DNA from: Deltaproteobacteria bacterium
GTDB lineage: Bacteria; Myxococcota; Kuafuiibacteriia; Kuafuiibacteriales; Kuafuiibacteriaceae
Assembly: GCA_011526105.1 (NCBI GenBank)
Contig: WYAZ01000081.1
Coordinates: 44,590-108,589 of the forward strand
Length of the DNA stretch: 64,000 nucleotides
Direction: 5' to 3'
Part shown: piece after piece, positions 20,804-29,486 of the stretch
Numbering within the stretch: position 1 is the stretch's first letter
Layout: each line of letters opens with the position of its first letter
Position numbers and translations under genes: made by a program
Notes under the pieces: model-generated
The model's input: only the letters and a program-made list of their open reading frames with translations
Told to the model about the DNA's origin: nothing
The model's database searches: none

Positions 20804-21436
20804 ATGTCTTCACTCTCAGCACAGAAGAGCGCGCTGCGCGACCGGGCCAAGAAGACCCGAGACGAGCTGACGGAGCTTCACCGCGTCGCTGCCTCGAGCG
20901 CCGCCGCCGAGCGCTTGCTGGCCCTCGGGCTCCCCAGCGCGCGAGTGGCGCTCTTTTCCTCCCGCGGCAGCGAGATAGACCCCCGTCCACTCGAGTCTGC
21001 GCTGCGCCAAACCGGGGCCCTCGTGGCCTTTCCACGCGTGGAGGGAAGTGAGCTCTGCTTCGCCGCGGCCTTCTCGGAGACGCTGGTCCCGGGCGGCTTC
21101 GGTTTGCTCGAACCGTCCGCCGACGCTCCGCTGGTCGAGCCCGCTAGCCTCGAGCTCATCTTGGTGCCCGGGCTTCTGTACTCCGGTTCGACCGGACACC
21201 GGATCGGCTATGGTAAGGGCTACTTCGATCGGGCTTTGGGGGCCCTCGTGGGTGATCCGTCGCGCCCTCTGTTCGTAGGCTACGCCTTCGAAAGGCAGAT
21301 CGAGCCCTCGGTTCCCTTCGAGGCGACCGACATCCCCGTTGATCTGTTGGTCACCGAAGCTCGCGTGATCCCCTTTTCGCCTCTCGGACACGCCCGAGTT
21401 CCCGGAACCGCTGACAGCGGCGCCAGCGCTCGCTAG
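20804..21436 (+). CDS. 5-formyltetrahydrofolate cyclo-ligase
   Basis: A 210-aa enzyme that uses ATP to convert 5-formyl-THF to 5,10-methenyl-THF, returning stored folate to the one-carbon pool. The N-terminal helix carries basic residues (KSALRDRAKKTRDEL). The C-terminal half has the diagnostic VPGLLYSGSTGHRIGYGKGY segment with GYGKGYFDR near residue 135, then PVDLLVTEARVIPF. Its start codon falls directly after the 6S RNA closing stem, so the RNA and this mRNA are probably made from one transcript and then processed, as in E. coli ssrS-ygfA. Confidence 0.9.
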   Translation: MSSLSAQKSALRDRAKKTRDELTELHRVAASSAAAERLLALGLPSARVALFSSRGSEIDPRPLESALRQTGALVAFPRVEGSELCFAAAFSETLVPGGFGLLEPSADAPLVEPASLELILVPGLLYSGSTGHRIGYGKGYFDRALGALVGDPSRPLFVGYAFERQIEPSVPFEATDIPVDLLVTEARVIPFSPLGHARVPGTADSGASAR

Positions 21437-21445
21437 ACTCGGGCC

Positions 21446-22945
21446 GTGCAGAAGGGGACTCGAATCGGTCGACCGCTTCTCGTCACGGCCCTCGAAGATC
21501 CCCACCTCTCGAAGCTGTTTCCCACCGCCCAGATCCAGCGGGCCGGCGGGTCTCTGACCGGGCTCGCTCGGGCTCTGAAGGCCGCTCGAGATCGCTCGGA
21601 AGGCCGCGACCGACCCGTGATCGTCGTCGTGCCTTCGAGTACGCCTCACCACGTTCTGATGGCGGTGCGTGAACGGGCCGAGCGCATCGTCCTCGCCTTT
21701 ACCGCCGCCCCGGCGAGCCCACTTCGAGAGGCGAGCCTTCGTGCCGCTTTGGCTTTTGTGGACCTCACCATCGCGAAGGACCCGGCGGCCAGTCGAGCGG
21801 CGGTGATCGCGGGTGCCGATCCCGATCGCGTGGCGTGTGGTCTCGAGTCAGTCGAAGCGCGCCTGCTCTCGGAGCCGGTTCGCGGACGTGATCGAACCGC
21901 CGCGCTCGAGGCGCTCGCCAGCATGTCCTTGGACCTCGCGCACGGCCTCGGTTTCTTAGGGCTGATGGAGCGTCTGACCCCCGACCGAGGTGTCAACGTG
22001 GTCAACTATCACCGCGTCCTTCCGGTGGAGGAGCATCGCCTCTACGGTCGGCCTCAGATGGCGCTCTCGACCCCCATCTTCGAAGCGCAGCTCGGTGTCA
22101 TGAGGCAGCGCTTTGGCTTCACCGAGATCGCCCTTGCGCACGATGAGGCGGCCTCCGGGTCGGTGGCGGTGACCTTCGACGACGGCTACGAAGACAACTA
22201 CCGGGTGGCGTTCCCCATCCTGCGTGCCTTCGAGGTGCCCGCTTGCATCTACGTCGCGACGGGCTTGGTCGGATCCGAAGACGCCGCCTTCTGGGACAAG
22301 GTGGCGAGCGCCCTCTTCGCCTACTGGGCGGCCGGCGCAAAACATGCCGTGCCCGAGACCCTGCCTCCCGTCTGTGCTCGTCTGGAAGAGGCCCAGTCGG
22401 TGAGCGAAGCTCGACAGATCATCACCACGGTGCTGAGCGAACTCAACGCGATGTCGCCAGAAGAACGTGAACGCGCCGTGCTCGCGGCGCAGGCGCTGAG
22501 CGACGCGCCCCCGGCTGGGCGAACCATGCTGAGCTGGCGGGAGGTCGAGGAGATGGCCCGACACGGGATTCAATTTGGCTCTCACACAAAAAATCACGTG
22601 TGCCTCGACGAGGTCTCGGCCGAGGTCGCGAAGGCGGAGCTCCTCGAGGGCCATGAGGAGTTGCGTCAGCGCTTGCCGAAGGATCTGCGGGCTCCGGACT
22701 CGGTCGCGCTCCCTCGAGGGAAGCTCGGCCCTTTTGAGGAGGAGGATCTTCGTCGCGAAGGCTTCAAGAGCGTCATGACCACCGAGGCTCGCGTCAACCG
22801 GCCGGCCGAGACGGGGCTCTTCGTGCATCGACGCGACGGAAAGATGCTGACGCTTCGCGGCCGTCACCACGAAGGGAAGCTGAGGCTGGAGCTGACCGGG
22901 ATCCCCGACCGCCTGCGGCGCATGCTCGGGGTTGTGGCGGACTAG
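21446..22945 (+). CDS. Polysaccharide deacetylase family protein
   Basis: A 499-aa protein starting at GTG 21446, 10 nt after the cyclo-ligase gene. The N-terminal 170 residues are Ala/Arg-rich and unlike the catalytic fold. The NodB-like deacetylase domain starts around residue 185 (NVVNYHRVLPVEEH). It shows the TFDDGYEDN motif (Asp245/Asp246) and the zinc-binding pair in GSHTKNH (His380, His384). The domain acts on N-acetylated sugars in surface polysaccharides or peptidoglycan. No signal peptide is visible, so it may act in the cytoplasm on polysaccharide precursors. The insert between the two motifs (about 110 residues) is larger than usual. Confidence 0.82.
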   Translation: MQKGTRIGRPLLVTALEDPHLSKLFPTAQIQRAGGSLTGLARALKAARDRSEGRDRPVIVVVPSSTPHHVLMAVRERAERIVLAFTAAPASPLREASLRAALAFVDLTIAKDPAASRAAVIAGADPDRVACGLESVEARLLSEPVRGRDRTAALEALASMSLDLAHGLGFLGLMERLTPDRGVNVVNYHRVLPVEEHRLYGRPQMALSTPIFEAQLGVMRQRFGFTEIALAHDEAASGSVAVTFDDGYEDNYRVAFPILRAFEVPACIYVATGLVGSEDAAFWDKVASALFAYWAAGAKHAVPETLPPVCARLEEAQSVSEARQIITTVLSELNAMSPEERERAVLAAQALSDAPPAGRTMLSWREVEEMARHGIQFGSHTKNHVCLDEVSAEVAKAELLEGHEELRQRLPKDLRAPDSVALPRGKLGPFEEEDLRREGFKSVMTTEARVNRPAETGLFVHRRDGKMLTLRGRHHEGKLRLELTGIPDRLRRMLGVVAD

Positions 22946-22949
22946 AACT

Positions 22950-23699
22950 CTACTCGAGCACGAAGGTCACCGGCGCGGTGATACACATCGGAATCGGTTG
23001 CCCGCCCTGCCGAGCGGGCTCGAAGCGCCATCGTGTCCTGGCCCACTCGGAGGCGGCTTCATCGCAGCCGAAGCCGAGCGACTTCTTGACCTCCACCTTC
23101 GACACCTCGCCCGAAGTCCCCACGCAGACGCGCAGCACGACCTGGCCTTGGATGCCCTGTCGCCGGGCCTGGCGCGGATAAGGCGGCGTGCGCTCCGAGA
23201 CCGGGATCTTGAATCGCGGCGGCTCCACTCGTCCGCCCCCGTTTGGGTCCACACCTCGCCCGGAGGGCGGCGGCGTTCGGGTGGTCTGCTTCGCGTTCGG
23301 ATCGCCCTTGGTTTTGGGATCCGCGAACATGTTTCCGCCCCCCTCGACCGCGAGCACCGCGGGGCCGTCTCCGGTGGAGACGGTCTTCGACATGTCCACC
23401 GAGAAGACGGGCGGCGGCTTCGGAACTTCGGGTTCGGGCTGAGGTGGTGCCTCGGGCTTCTTCACCTCGAGCGGGACTTCGAGCTTTTTCGGTTTCGGCT
23501 TGGGTGGCTCCGGCGGCGGTGGTGGCGGGGGCTCGGGCTCCACCTCGACCGGGGGTGGTGGCGGCTGCTTCTCGACCACCCGCATCTGCATCGGGTCCCG
23601 CTTCTTCGGGGCGGCGTCGGCTCGGAGCTGGCTCACCAGCCCGAGCAGGACCGCGTGCACCACGAGGCTCAGCAGCACAGAGAGCAGAAACGACTTCAA
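22950..23699 (-). CDS. tonB: TonB family energy transducer
   Basis: A 249-aa protein starting at TTG 23699, which overlaps the exbD stop (TTGA). It has an N-terminal membrane anchor (FLLSVLLSLVVHAVLLGLVS) with the His typical of TonB anchors, a long Pro/Glu/Lys-rich periplasm-spanning segment at residues 35-110, and a C-terminal TonB domain (residues about 165-249; TPPYPRQARRQGIQGQVVLR, VCVGTSGEVSKVEV). It transmits proton-motive-force energy from ExbB/ExbD to outer-membrane transporters. The receptor is not nearby. Confidence 0.88.
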   Translation of the reverse strand: MKSFLLSVLLSLVVHAVLLGLVSQLRADAAPKKRDPMQMRVVEKQPPPPPVEVEPEPPPPPPPEPPKPKPKKLEVPLEVKKPEAPPQPEPEVPKPPPVFSVDMSKTVSTGDGPAVLAVEGGGNMFADPKTKGDPNAKQTTRTPPPSGRGVDPNGGGRVEPPRFKIPVSERTPPYPRQARRQGIQGQVVLRVCVGTSGEVSKVEVKKSLGFGCDEAASEWARTRWRFEPARQGGQPIPMCITAPVTFVLE

Positions 23700-24163
23700 G
23701 GTGCGCCTCCTTCGGAGTTGGTCGGGCTCGTCTCCGGAGGGGGAATGTCTGAGGCTTTGAAGTCGGCGTCGGTGTTGATGGCAAACTTCGTCAGGCCCTC
23801 TTCTCGAATGAGATCGATGAGCGCGACCATCTTGCCGTGCGGCACCGACGCGTCGGCGGCGAGGACGGCTTCTGGGTCCCGGCCCTTGCGCGTCTCTTCT
23901 CGAATGAAGCCGCGGATCTGCTGATCTGTGACCTCTTGGTTGTTCAGAAAGGTCCGGCCTTCTCTCGAGATCACCAGGACGAGGCTCGTGTTCGGCCTCT
24001 GCTCTCCGGTCGCCGCCTTGGGGAGGCTCACGTCGATCGCGGGCCGCACGATGTAGCTCGCGGTCATCATGAAGATGATGAGCAGCACCAGCACGATGTC
24101 GACGAGCGGAGTGACGTTGATGCCGGTGATCGGTTCATCGTCCTCGACCGAACTTTGCGCCAT
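23696..24163 (-). CDS. exbD: ExbD/TolR biopolymer transport protein
   Basis: A 155-aa protein with one transmembrane helix (VTPLVDIVLVLLIIFMMTAS) that contains the essential Asp of the proton channel. It is followed by a periplasmic domain (AIDVSLPKAATGE, VALIDLIREEGLTKFAI). It belongs with the ExbB-like protein just upstream (10-nt gap) and TonB downstream (4-nt overlap). The complex uses proton flow to move TonB. Confidence 0.9.
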   Translation of the reverse strand: MAQSSVEDDEPITGINVTPLVDIVLVLLIIFMMTASYIVRPAIDVSLPKAATGEQRPNTSLVLVISREGRTFLNNQEVTDQQIRGFIREETRKGRDPEAVLAADASVPHGKMVALIDLIREEGLTKFAINTDADFKASDIPPPETSPTNSEGGAP

Positions 24164-24172
24164 GAAGTCTGC

Positions 24173-24817
24173 TCAGCTCCGCTCGCTGCTCCCACCCATG
24201 TGAGCGGTGAGAACGCGAGTCAGAGTCTCGGTGTTCGCGACGTCGCCTTTGACCACCGACTTGAAGTAGTTAAAAGCTACGACCGCGGGGAGCGCCACCG
24301 CTAGCCCCACTGCGGTGGCGACCAGCGCCTCCGAGATGCCGGCCATCACCGCCTGCGCACCTCCGGCGGCCTTCTCCGGGTTGTCGAGCGCGAGGTCGCG
24401 AAAGGCTCTGATGATGCCCAGGACGGTTCCAAACAGGCCGATGAACGGGGCGTTGTTCCCGAGCGTGCCGAGGAAGATGAGCCGGGATTCGAATCGGCCC
24501 TTCTGGCGGACGAGCTCGCCCGCCATCATTTCCGACACGACGAATTGGCCACGATCGATGTGTTCGAGTCCGCGCACCACGACCTGCGAGGGCATGGCAT
24601 CGTGGGTGGCCAGCAGTGCCTTGGCGCCCGTCACGTCGTTCTTCTGCAGGAGGGCATCGAGCTCTAAGGACAGCGCCTGGACGTTGATGCGGCGGCGCGC
24701 GTAGAAGATGCCGCGTTCCACCATCACCGCCACGGAGAGCACCGAGAGCACCACGAGGAGCCACAAGACCCATTCGGCACCCAGCAGCGCGAAGGTGGTC
24801 ATGGACCGTTCGAGCAT
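24173..24817 (-). CDS. exbB: ExbB/TolQ/MotA proton channel protein
   Basis: A 214-aa membrane protein with three hydrophobic segments: WVLWLLVVLSVLSVAVMVE near the N-terminus, FLGTLGNNAPFIGLFGTVLG at 110-135, and LVATAVGLAVALPAVVAFN at 160-180. The GLFGTVLGIIRAF and AxxxTAVGLAVALPA motifs are diagnostic of the family. It is the first gene of the exbB-exbD-tonB operon. An internal ATG at 24802 is a possible alternative start. Confidence 0.9.
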   Translation of the reverse strand: MLERSMTTFALLGAEWVLWLLVVLSVLSVAVMVERGIFYARRRINVQALSLELDALLQKNDVTGAKALLATHDAMPSQVVVRGLEHIDRGQFVVSEMMAGELVRQKGRFESRLIFLGTLGNNAPFIGLFGTVLGIIRAFRDLALDNPEKAAGGAQAVMAGISEALVATAVGLAVALPAVVAFNYFKSVVKGDVANTETLTRVLTAHMGGSSERS

Positions 24818-24913
24818 GGCGCCTAGCCTTCTTCGCGCCGGGTGCAGACGTCAAGCGATCGCGACCAAGACGTCAAAGAAACCAAGGGGATCGGGTCAGC
24901 TGCGATGGGAGGA

Positions 24914-25126
24914 TCAGGCGGCATCTTCCTCGAGGTCGTCACGGATGAGCGGGATCACGATCGGATCCCGGGGGTCCTCCTCCGCGGTCGGCGCCCGATA
25001 AACGAGCTCGGGCGGCGGGTATTCCGGCGCCCGGTGGATCTCGATGTGGAGGCGCCGGTCGTGGAACGCGCGTTCGCGCGCTTCCTCTTCCTTGCGAATC
25101 TCATCGATGATGTACGCGTCGAGCAT
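24914..25126 (-). CDS. Conserved small acidic/basic protein, unknown
   Basis: A 70-aa protein from ATG 25126 (MLDAYIIDEIRKEEEARERA). I preferred this start over one 63 nt upstream because the sequence reads as a self-contained helix followed by a Pro-rich extended tail (HIEIHRAPEYPPPELVY) and an acidic end (IRDDLEEDAA). I recall similar short proteins in other myxobacteria, but no function is known. It is divergent from the BMC operon and lies 97 nt upstream of exbB on the same strand. Confidence 0.5.
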   Translation of the reverse strand: MLDAYIIDEIRKEEEARERAFHDRRLHIEIHRAPEYPPPELVYRAPTAEEDPRDPIVIPLIRDDLEEDAA

Positions 25127-25207
25127 GGTGACCTCGTGTCTCCCGCGGGGTCCTGGCCCCCACGCCTTCTTTATCGGCCGCCCCGGCAATCGGGTTCGTC
25201 GATCTCA

Positions 25208-25273
25208 GTCCGGCTCCTGATAGGAACGCCGGACGCCCCGGAAAGCTTCAGTTTCGGGACTAGGGGTTGTCCC
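25208..25273 (+). promoter_or_regulatory. Stacked hairpins upstream of the BMC operon
   Basis: Three inverted repeats follow each other in the 234-nt divergent gap. The first is GTCCGGC-TCCT-GAT-AGGA-AC-GCCGGAC (25208-25234). The second is CCCG(g)AAA, 7-nt loop, TTTCGGG (25237-25258). The third is GGGAC, 8-nt loop, GTCCC (25256-25273). The second and third share bases 25256-25258 and cannot form together, as in attenuators. The transcription start is unknown, so these could also be DNA operators. Confidence 0.4.
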
Positions 25274-25360
25274 AGAACGCGCTACCCTCACTCGAACACT
25301 TCGGTTTTACTTCGTTCGCCCCTCGCAGCAGGACACGAATCAAGGTAGGAGCCCCGGGGT

Positions 25361-25993
25361 ATGAGCGAGGTCTCCCTCCGCGCCTACCAGTTTATCGACA
25401 GCTTGCAGCCGCAGCTGACCGCGCACATCTGCACGACGTGTCGGGGGTACTTCCCGGTTCCGGGGGTCGCTTCGCTCTTCGTCGAGATCGCACCCGGCAT
25501 GCAGATCCACCGATTGCTCGATCGCGCCCTCAAGTCCACGGACGTCACCCCGGCCACGCTCATCGTCGAGCGGGCGTTCGGCATGCTCGAGGTGCACCAC
25601 CAGGACAAAGGGCAGGTGCTCGCGGCCGGCAAGGCCATCCTCGAGCAGCTCGGCGCCAAAGAAGAAGATCGCCTCCGCCCGAAGGTCGTATCCAACACGA
25701 TCATCCGGGCCATCGAACCCTATCACGCCATGATCCTCGACAAGATCCGCTTCGGGTCGATGATCGAGCCGGGCGAATCGCTCTTCATCATGGAGACCGA
25801 GCCCGCCGCCTACGTCGCCTTCGCGGCCAACGAGGCGGAGAAGGCAGCGAAAGTGACTCTCGTGGACGTCACGCCGTTTGGCGCCTTCGGGCGACTGTAC
25901 CTAGCGGGTGACGAATCTCAGATTGACTCGGCGGCCAAGGCGGCCACCGAAGCCATCGCTTCCATCTCGGGAGTGGAAAAATCGAGCAGATGA
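25361..25993 (+). CDS. BMC tandem-domain shell protein (BMC-T)
   Basis: A 210-aa microcompartment shell protein built of two fused BMC domains (residues about 1-105 and 106-205). It trimerises to a pseudohexameric tile of the polyhedral shell. Key stretches are [39 protein letters not shown] and [20 protein letters not shown], ending in [16 protein letters not shown]. It closely resembles, from memory, the Haliangium ochraceum tandem protein encoded next to that organism's BMC-H (Hoch_5816 type). Ribosome-binding site AGGAG is 9 nt before ATG. It is the first gene of the operon. Confidence 0.9.
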   Translation: MSEVSLRAYQFIDSLQPQLTAHICTTCRGYFPVPGVASLFVEIAPGMQIHRLLDRALKSTDVTPATLIVERAFGMLEVHHQDKGQVLAAGKAILEQLGAKEEDRLRPKVVSNTIIRAIEPYHAMILDKIRFGSMIEPGESLFIMETEPAAYVAFAANEAEKAAKVTLVDVTPFGAFGRLYLAGDESQIDSAAKAATEAIASISGVEKSSR

Positions 25994-25997
25994 CGCC

Positions 25998-26018
25998 GGA
26001 GCGCACTGCGCGCTCTCC
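25998..26018 (+). promoter_or_regulatory. Intercistronic hairpin before the BMC-H gene
   Basis: A hairpin with stem GAGCGC (25999-26004) / GCGCTC (26010-26015), extendable past one bulge, lies in the 55-nt gap between the tandem shell gene and the hexamer gene. It could stabilise or process the mRNA so that the hexamer is made in excess; this role is inferred. Confidence 0.3.
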
Positions 26019-26048
26019 GTGCTGGAACAAGAACCGGAGACTTGAGGA

Positions 26049-26345
26049 ATGACTGACGCACTCGGAATGATCGAAACCAAGGGCTTCGTGGGAATGGTCG
26101 AGGCCGCCGACGCCATGGTGAAGGCCGCTAAGGTCGAACTCGTGGGCTACGAAAAGATCGGTGGCGGATACGTCACCGCGGTCGTGCGCGGCGACGTCGC
26201 CGCGGTCAAGGCCGCGGTCGAGGCCGGCGCCCGGGGCGCCGAACGCGTGGGCGAGCTGGTGAGCGTACACGTCATCCCGCGTCCGCACGGCAACATCGAC
26301 GCTGCCCTGCCCCTGGGCCGGAAGGCTCCGGACTCCAAGAAGTAG
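26049..26345 (+). CDS. BMC hexameric shell protein (BMC-H)
   Basis: A 98-aa single BMC domain of the PduA/CcmK class, the main facet tile of the shell. It starts with the family signature [20 protein letters not shown], and the pore loop is [10 protein letters not shown], so glycine lines the pore where PduA has a serine. The C-terminus reads [17 protein letters not shown]. The match to the Haliangium ochraceum hexamer, recalled from memory, is nearly identical over the first 80 residues. It follows the tandem shell gene by 55 nt and precedes the pentamer gene by 6 nt. Confidence 0.95.
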   Translation: MTDALGMIETKGFVGMVEAADAMVKAAKVELVGYEKIGGGYVTAVVRGDVAAVKAAVEAGARGAERVGELVSVHVIPRPHGNIDAALPLGRKAPDSKK

Positions 26346-26351
26346 ACGCCC

Positions 26352-26645
26352 GTGCAGATCGGCAAGGTGATCGGCACCGTCGTTGCGACCAAGAAGGACC
26401 CCGAGCTCGAGGGCTTGAAGCTCCTTCTGGTCAAGGCGGCGGAGCCGTCGGGGAAAGCGGCCGGCTCGCTGGTCGTCGCGATCGACGCCGTGGGCGCCGG
26501 TTTGGGCGAGGTCGTGCTGTTTGCGGCCGGCTCTTCGGCCCGCCAAACCCAAGTCACCAAAGACCGCCCGGTCGACCACGTCATCATGGCGATCGTCGAC
26601 ACGATCGAGATCGACGGTCGAGTCGAGTACGACAAGAGCAAGTGA
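26352..26645 (+). CDS. BMC pentameric vertex protein (BMC-P, EutN/CcmL)
   Basis: A 97-aa EutN/CcmL/CsoS4-type protein that caps the twelve vertices of the shell, so the encoded shell can close. Start is GTG 26352. Diagnostic stretches are [29 protein letters not shown]-like strand [29 protein letters not shown] and [16 protein letters not shown]. It sits directly upstream of the aldehyde dehydrogenase gene (3-nt gap), indicating tight co-expression of vertex protein and cargo. Confidence 0.95.
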   Translation: MQIGKVIGTVVATKKDPELEGLKLLLVKAAEPSGKAAGSLVVAIDAVGAGLGEVVLFAAGSSARQTQVTKDRPVDHVIMAIVDTIEIDGRVEYDKSK

Positions 26646-26648
26646 TCC

Positions 26649-28148
26649 ATGGCTGATCTCAGCGACGCCAAAATCGAAGAGATCATCGGGCGCGTTCTCA
26701 CGCGGCTTGGCGCGGGGACGCAGGCGGCCCCCGCGAAGCCGAGTTCGGCCGCCACAAGCGAGCCCGATTGCGCGCCCGCACCTCCTCGGTACGAGCCCAA
26801 GGGTGCGGCGCGGTCGTTCTCCGCGGGCCGTAGCAGAGCGCCGGGGGTCTTCGAGGACATGGACCGCGCGGTGGACGCGGCGCATCTGGCTCAGGCGCAG
26901 ATGGCGAGCGGCACCCTGGAGCTGCGCGACAAGATCGTCGCCGTGATGCGCGAGGTCGCTCGAAGAGAGACCCCGCGTCTCGCCGAGATGGCGGTGGCCG
27001 AGACGGGCCTCGGCCGCGTCGACGACAAGCTCAAGAAGAACCTGCTCGTGGCGAACAAGACGCCGGGCACGGAGATCCTGAGGCCGATAGCGGTCTCAGG
27101 CGACCACGGCTTGATGCTGACCGAGCGGGCGCCGTATGGCGTCATCGGGGCGATCACCCCCACCACCAACCCGACCGAGACCATCATCTGTAACGGCATT
27201 GGTATGGTCGCGGGCGGCAATGCGGTGGTGTTCAACGTCCACCCGGGCGCCAAAGGGGTCAGCAACTACCTGGTCGAGCGCCTGAACGAAGGTATCGTCT
27301 CGGTGGGTGGGCCCGAGAACCTCATCAATTCGATCGCTGAGCCGACTATCGACTCCGCCGGTGCGCTCATGAAGCACCCCGGCATCCGGCTGCTGGTCGT
27401 CACTGGAGGGCCGGGGGTCGTGAAAGCGGCGATGGCCAGCGGCAAGCGCACCATCGCCGGCGGCCCTGGGAACCCGCCGGTCGTGGTGGATGAGACCGCC
27501 GATCTCCGGAAGGCTGCGCGCGGCATTGTCATGGGCGGTAGCCTCGACAACTGCATCGTCTGCACGGCGGAGAAAGAGATCATCGCGGTCTCCGAGGTCG
27601 CCGACACCCTCAAGAAGTACTGCGTCGAAGAAGGTGCCTACGAGGTCCGTGGCCCGCAGATCGAGAAGCTCCGAAAGCTCGTGCTGGCCGAGGATGGTCT
27701 TCATCCCCACAAGGACTGGGTGGGTAAGGACGCCGCCAAGATCCTCGAAGCCATTGGAATCAAGGCGCCCGCGAACACCCGCATCGTGATCGTCGAAGGG
27801 GATGAGGACAGCCCGTTCGTGCAAGGCGAGTTGCTGATGCCGGTGCTCGGCTTCGTTCGTGTGCCCACCGTGGAGGACGCCATCGCCATGGCCAAACGCG
27901 TCGAGCACGGCTTTGGTCACACCGCGGCGATGTACTCGACCAACATCGATCACTTGCACGCCATGGCGCGCGCGATGAACACCTCCATCTTCACGAAGAA
28001 CGCCCCCACGTTTGCGGGGCTCGGACTCGGCGGTGAAGGTTACACCTCCTTCACCATCGCTTCTCCCACCGGCGAAGGCCTGACCAACGCCATCCACTTC
28101 ACCCGGGAGCGCCGCTGCACGCTCGCAGACAGCTTCCGGATCGTCTGA
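26649..28148 (+). CDS. CoA-acylating aldehyde dehydrogenase, BMC cargo (PduP/EutE type)
   Basis: A 499-aa enzyme that oxidises an aldehyde to acyl-CoA with NAD+ inside the shell. The first 20 residues ([18 protein letters not shown]) form an amphipathic helix followed by an Ala/Pro/Ser-rich linker (residues 22-50), the usual form of an encapsulation peptide. The catalytic domain shows [28 protein letters not shown] and the active-site segment [13 protein letters not shown], with Cys305 the expected nucleophile. The C-terminus is typical of the PduP/EutE/AdhE-like clade. No aldolase, diol dehydratase, glycyl radical enzyme or phosphotransacylase is encoded nearby, so the aldehyde source is unknown. 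Confidence 0.92.
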   Translation: MADLSDAKIEEIIGRVLTRLGAGTQAAPAKPSSAATSEPDCAPAPPRYEPKGAARSFSAGRSRAPGVFEDMDRAVDAAHLAQAQMASGTLELRDKIVAVMREVARRETPRLAEMAVAETGLGRVDDKLKKNLLVANKTPGTEILRPIAVSGDHGLMLTERAPYGVIGAITPTTNPTETIICNGIGMVAGGNAVVFNVHPGAKGVSNYLVERLNEGIVSVGGPENLINSIAEPTIDSAGALMKHPGIRLLVVTGGPGVVKAAMASGKRTIAGGPGNPPVVVDETADLRKAARGIVMGGSLDNCIVCTAEKEIIAVSEVADTLKKYCVEEGAYEVRGPQIEKLRKLVLAEDGLHPHKDWVGKDAAKILEAIGIKAPANTRIVIVEGDEDSPFVQGELLMPVLGFVRVPTVEDAIAMAKRVEHGFGHTAAMYSTNIDHLHAMARAMNTSIFTKNAPTFAGLGLGGEGYTSFTIASPTGEGLTNAIHFTRERRCTLADSFRIV

Positions 28149-28155
28149 GGCTCGT

Positions 28156-28869
28156 GTGTATCGAGGTCTCGCGCTCATCGTCTTGGCCACGCTCGCCACC
28201 GGTTGCGCTGGCTCTCGTTACCTCGGCTCCGTGGGACGCTCCGGGGTGTATTCAAATCGCGGCTACGGGTTGACCGTGGACACGTCGACCGCGGGTCTCT
28301 CGAGCCGGTTCATGGTCATCGACCCGCAGGACCTCGAGAGCGCGCCTCCCGATCTGCGGCCTCGGCTCGAAAAAGGCCTTCTGGACATCAACGGCGACGG
28401 GCGTCTCAACCTGGGCGAGGACGTTGGTCGCTTCACCATCCCCACCTTTCGAATGTACCAGCGCGTCGGCGAACAGACAGTGCGTGTGGACGTGGATCTG
28501 CGAATCATCGGCGGCGATGACGCCAAGCTGACGCTGAACAAGCTGTTTGAGCGAGAGCTCGAGAAGCTCGCGTCCGTGAAGACCTCCACCCGAGCTCTGA
28601 CGGTGGTCAGAGATCAGTTCGCCCGCAACCCTGCGTTTACGGAGGAGCTCTCCGTCTCTTCACCCGAGGGGCCCAGGGACGTCCGTCTCACCCTGATGGA
28701 CGGCGGGTACTTCGCGGCTGAAGAAGGCGGATTCCGCCGGCAGGTCGTGCGGGTGCTGATGGTCGCCCCTGCTCTCAGCCAGCAGCTTCGGGCAGACCAT
28801 CAGGCCCTCGTCAGCGGCATCATCCTCGCCCGCGCCGGGGCCGCGCCCACGGCCAAAGAACGATGGTGA
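28156..28869 (+). CDS. EF-hand-like lipoprotein inside the BMC operon
   Basis: A 237-aa protein starting at GTG 28156, 8 nt after the dehydrogenase gene. It has a lipoprotein signal (LIVLATLATGCAGS, Cys17) and therefore should be exported. Residues 77-88 form a textbook calcium-binding EF-hand loop (D77, N79, D81, N85, E88). The rest is mixed helix and strand without a recognisable fold. Its last 7 nt overlap the start of the second tandem shell gene, so it is truly part of the operon. An envelope lipoprotein has no obvious place in a cytoplasmic organelle; it may be a passenger gene, or a link between the compartment and the envelope. Confidence 0.65.
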   Translation: MYRGLALIVLATLATGCAGSRYLGSVGRSGVYSNRGYGLTVDTSTAGLSSRFMVIDPQDLESAPPDLRPRLEKGLLDINGDGRLNLGEDVGRFTIPTFRMYQRVGEQTVRVDVDLRIIGGDDAKLTLNKLFERELEKLASVKTSTRALTVVRDQFARNPAFTEELSVSSPEGPRDVRLTLMDGGYFAAEEGGFRRQVVRVLMVAPALSQQLRADHQALVSGIILARAGAAPTAKERW

Positions 28870-29462
28870 CCGCAGACCCGCTCCGCGCCACCCGGCCGGC
28901 CCTCGCGGCCCTCGAGCTGAGCTCGGTGGCTCGGGGCGTTGTCGTCCTCGACCAGATGGTCAAGCGGGCCGAGACCACGGTCGTGGCGGCACGGACCTTC
29001 TCGCCCGGTCGCTACCTCGTCCTCATCTGTGGCCTCGAGGCCGAGGTCGAAGAGTCGGTGGAGACCGCGGTCGAGTTCGCCGGGGACCATCTGCTGGATC
29101 ACGTGATCCTTCATGACCCGCACCCACGCCTTCGGACCGCCCTCGCAAACGAGCTCGGAACTCCATTGTCCGAGTCTCTGCTCATCGCGGAGACACACAC
29201 TCTGTCTGGCGCGCTCTTGGGTCTCGACCGTGCGCTCAAAGGCGCCGAGGTCGATGTGATGGAGCTGAGGCTCGGCGCTGGGCTCGACGGGCGCGGCATC
29301 TTCACGCTCACCGGGGCGCTTCACATGATCCAGGCCGCCTTCGAGACCTGCCAGGACGTGCTCGGGGCGGAGCGCATCGTCTCGCTCGAGCTCATCGCCA
29401 AGCCGCATCCGGATCTGCCGCTGCACCTGCTCGGGGCCGAACCTGCGGCCCCGCGCCGCTGA
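28863..29462 (+). CDS. BMC tandem-domain shell protein (second BMC-T)
   Basis: A 199-aa protein with two BMC domains. Domain one (residues about 10-95) begins ALAALELSSVARGVVVLDQM, and domain two (about 105-190) has SLLIAETHTLSGALLGLDRA and GIFTLTGALHMIQAA. It forms a pseudohexameric trimer, and members of this type may stack in pairs or gate a larger pore. It differs clearly from the 25361 tandem protein and, from memory, matches the Hoch_5812-type tandem protein of Haliangium. ATG 28863 overlaps the lipoprotein gene by 7 nt. It is the last gene of the operon. Confidence 0.88.
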   Translation: MVTADPLRATRPALAALELSSVARGVVVLDQMVKRAETTVVAARTFSPGRYLVLICGLEAEVEESVETAVEFAGDHLLDHVILHDPHPRLRTALANELGTPLSESLLIAETHTLSGALLGLDRALKGAEVDVMELRLGAGLDGRGIFTLTGALHMIQAAFETCQDVLGAERIVSLELIAKPHPDLPLHLLGAEPAAPRR

Positions 29463-29486
29463 TGTGAGCCTAAGCGTCGTCGTGGT

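Noticed and set aside
25127..25360. Sigma-54 promoter for the BMC operon
   Set aside because: No TGGCAC-N5-TTGC pattern with correct spacing was found on the plus strand, so only the hairpins are reported.
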